DNA of 7,766 bases, from contig CAIYHK010000157.1 of the NCBI GenBank assembly GCA_903925985.1, positions 1-7,766 on the forward strand. The letters run 5' to 3'. Below the pieces are notes generated by a model. That model saw nothing but the letters and a program-made list of their open reading frames with translations. It was not told the origin of the DNA and did not search any database. Shown here piece by piece: positions 7,190-7,766 of the stretch (the first letter of the stretch is position 1; each line of letters opens with the position of its first letter). Source of the DNA: an uncultured Actinomycetes bacterium. Lineage in GTDB: Bacteria; Actinomycetota; Acidimicrobiia; Acidimicrobiales; Ilumatobacteraceae. A program made the position numbers and the translations under genes.

Positions 7190-7766
7190 TCAGTCCCAGA
7201 CGAGTTCGAGGTTGTCGATCGCGCGCAGACCGTTCGAGTACATCAACTCAACGCCGTCAGCAATGCGATAGTTCGGCACACGCTTGTGCCACTCCTCGAG
7301 ACCGATACGCAGCTCAAGGCGTGCAAGGTGCGAACCAAGACAACGGTGAACACCGCCACCGAAAGCGAGGTGCTTATTCTGCGGGCGAGCGAAGTCAATG
7401 TCGTCGGGGCGATCCCAGAACGCTTCGTCGTTGTTGGCAGATCCAAGCAGCGGCGAAACCATCATGCCTTTAGAAATCGGGCAGCCGTTCAACACGGTGT
7501 CTTGAATTGCGATGCGAGCTACACCTTGTACAGGTGATTCCCAGCGCAGCATTTCTTCAACCGCACCTGGAATCAACGAAGGGTCATCAACAATCTGCTG
7601 ACGCTTCTCTGGATTTCGGGCGAGATAGGAGATCATGCAGTCAAGCGATGCGGTAACGGTGTCAAGTCCAGCAAGAAAGAACAGATAGCAGATATCAATC
7701 ACGTCTTCTGGAGTGAGCTTTTCACCATCAACTTCACTTGATAAAAAGCCAGTGATGAAGTCGTTC
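7190..7766 (-). CDS. Cytochrome P450, C-terminal part (5' end outside window)
   Basis: This is a soluble bacterial-type heme monooxygenase of unknown substrate, running leftward from the window edge; the last 191 codons are present. Reading is open to the edge, so the GTG at 7702-7700 is internal. Numbered from the first visible codon (7765), the I-helix motif AGLDT is at 32-36 with acid and threonine of the oxygen-activating pair, the ExxR motif EMLR is at 71-74 (7544-7555), RPDDIDFARP lies at 119-128, and the heme loop FGGGVHRCLGSHLAR is at 135-149 with the ligand Cys142 at 7340-7342. The tail EEWHKRVPNYRIADG and the closing LELVWD resemble P450cam (CYP101), but the CYP family and electron partners cannot be assigned. 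The stop lies one base from the convergent acs stop. No ferredoxin or reductase gene is visible. Confidence 0.95.
   Translation of the reverse strand, partial: NDFITGFLSSEVDGEKLTPEDVIDICYLFFLAGLDTVTASLDCMISYLARNPEKRQQIVDDPSLIPGAVEEMLRWESPVQGVARIAIQDTVLNGCPISKGMMVSPLLGSANNDEAFWDRPDDIDFARPQNKHLAFGGGVHRCLGSHLARLELRIGLEEWHKRVPNYRIADGVELMYSNGLRAIDNLELVWD

Overview
This window looks like ordinary chromosomal DNA of a moderately GC-rich, high-density actinobacterial genome. By style the best guess is an Acidimicrobiia-type lineage. The grounds are the actinobacterial-looking NuoL/M/N proteins, an actinobacterial-branch MidA-type methyltransferase ending in an EW motif, frequent GTG starts, and an acetyl-CoA synthetase next to a cytochrome P450. 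The assignment is inferred from remembered family style, not from a search. I see no rRNA, tRNA, CRISPR array, insertion sequence, phage gene or plasmid gene.

Layout: positions 1-4180 hold the 3' end of a complex I operon on the + strand. It comprises the C-terminal part of nuoL (start outside the window), complete nuoM and complete nuoN, the three antiporter-like proton-pumping subunits of NADH:quinone oxidoreductase. Spacing is 12 nt between nuoL and nuoM and 3 nt between nuoM and nuoN. From inside the end of nuoN to 5207 lies a SAM-dependent methyltransferase of the MidA/NDUFAF7 (COG1565) family. Its mitochondrial relative methylates the 49-kDa subunit of complex I, so its overlap with nuoN suggests a complex I maturation gene. 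After 28 nt with a strong Shine-Dalgarno comes a full-length AMP-forming acetyl-CoA synthetase (5236-7188), with acetate-pocket residues and the regulatory C-terminal lysine intact. The last gene, on the - strand, is the C-terminal 191 codons of a cytochrome P450. Its stop codon is one base from the acs stop, so the two genes converge with no intergenic space.

How it fits together: the + strand genes form one probable co-directional block covering respiratory proton pumping, a probable complex I assembly factor and acetate activation feeding the TCA cycle. The P450 is a separate transcription unit entering from the right.

The features most worth a second look are within familiar genes: His-rich loops at the equivalent TM13-TM14 position of both NuoL and NuoM (a nine-base tandem repeat in NuoL), an apparent duplication in the NuoL lateral-helix region, a cysteine pair in the predicted periplasmic loop of NuoL, and the methyltransferase coupled to nuoN. 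I found no clearly new biological system here.
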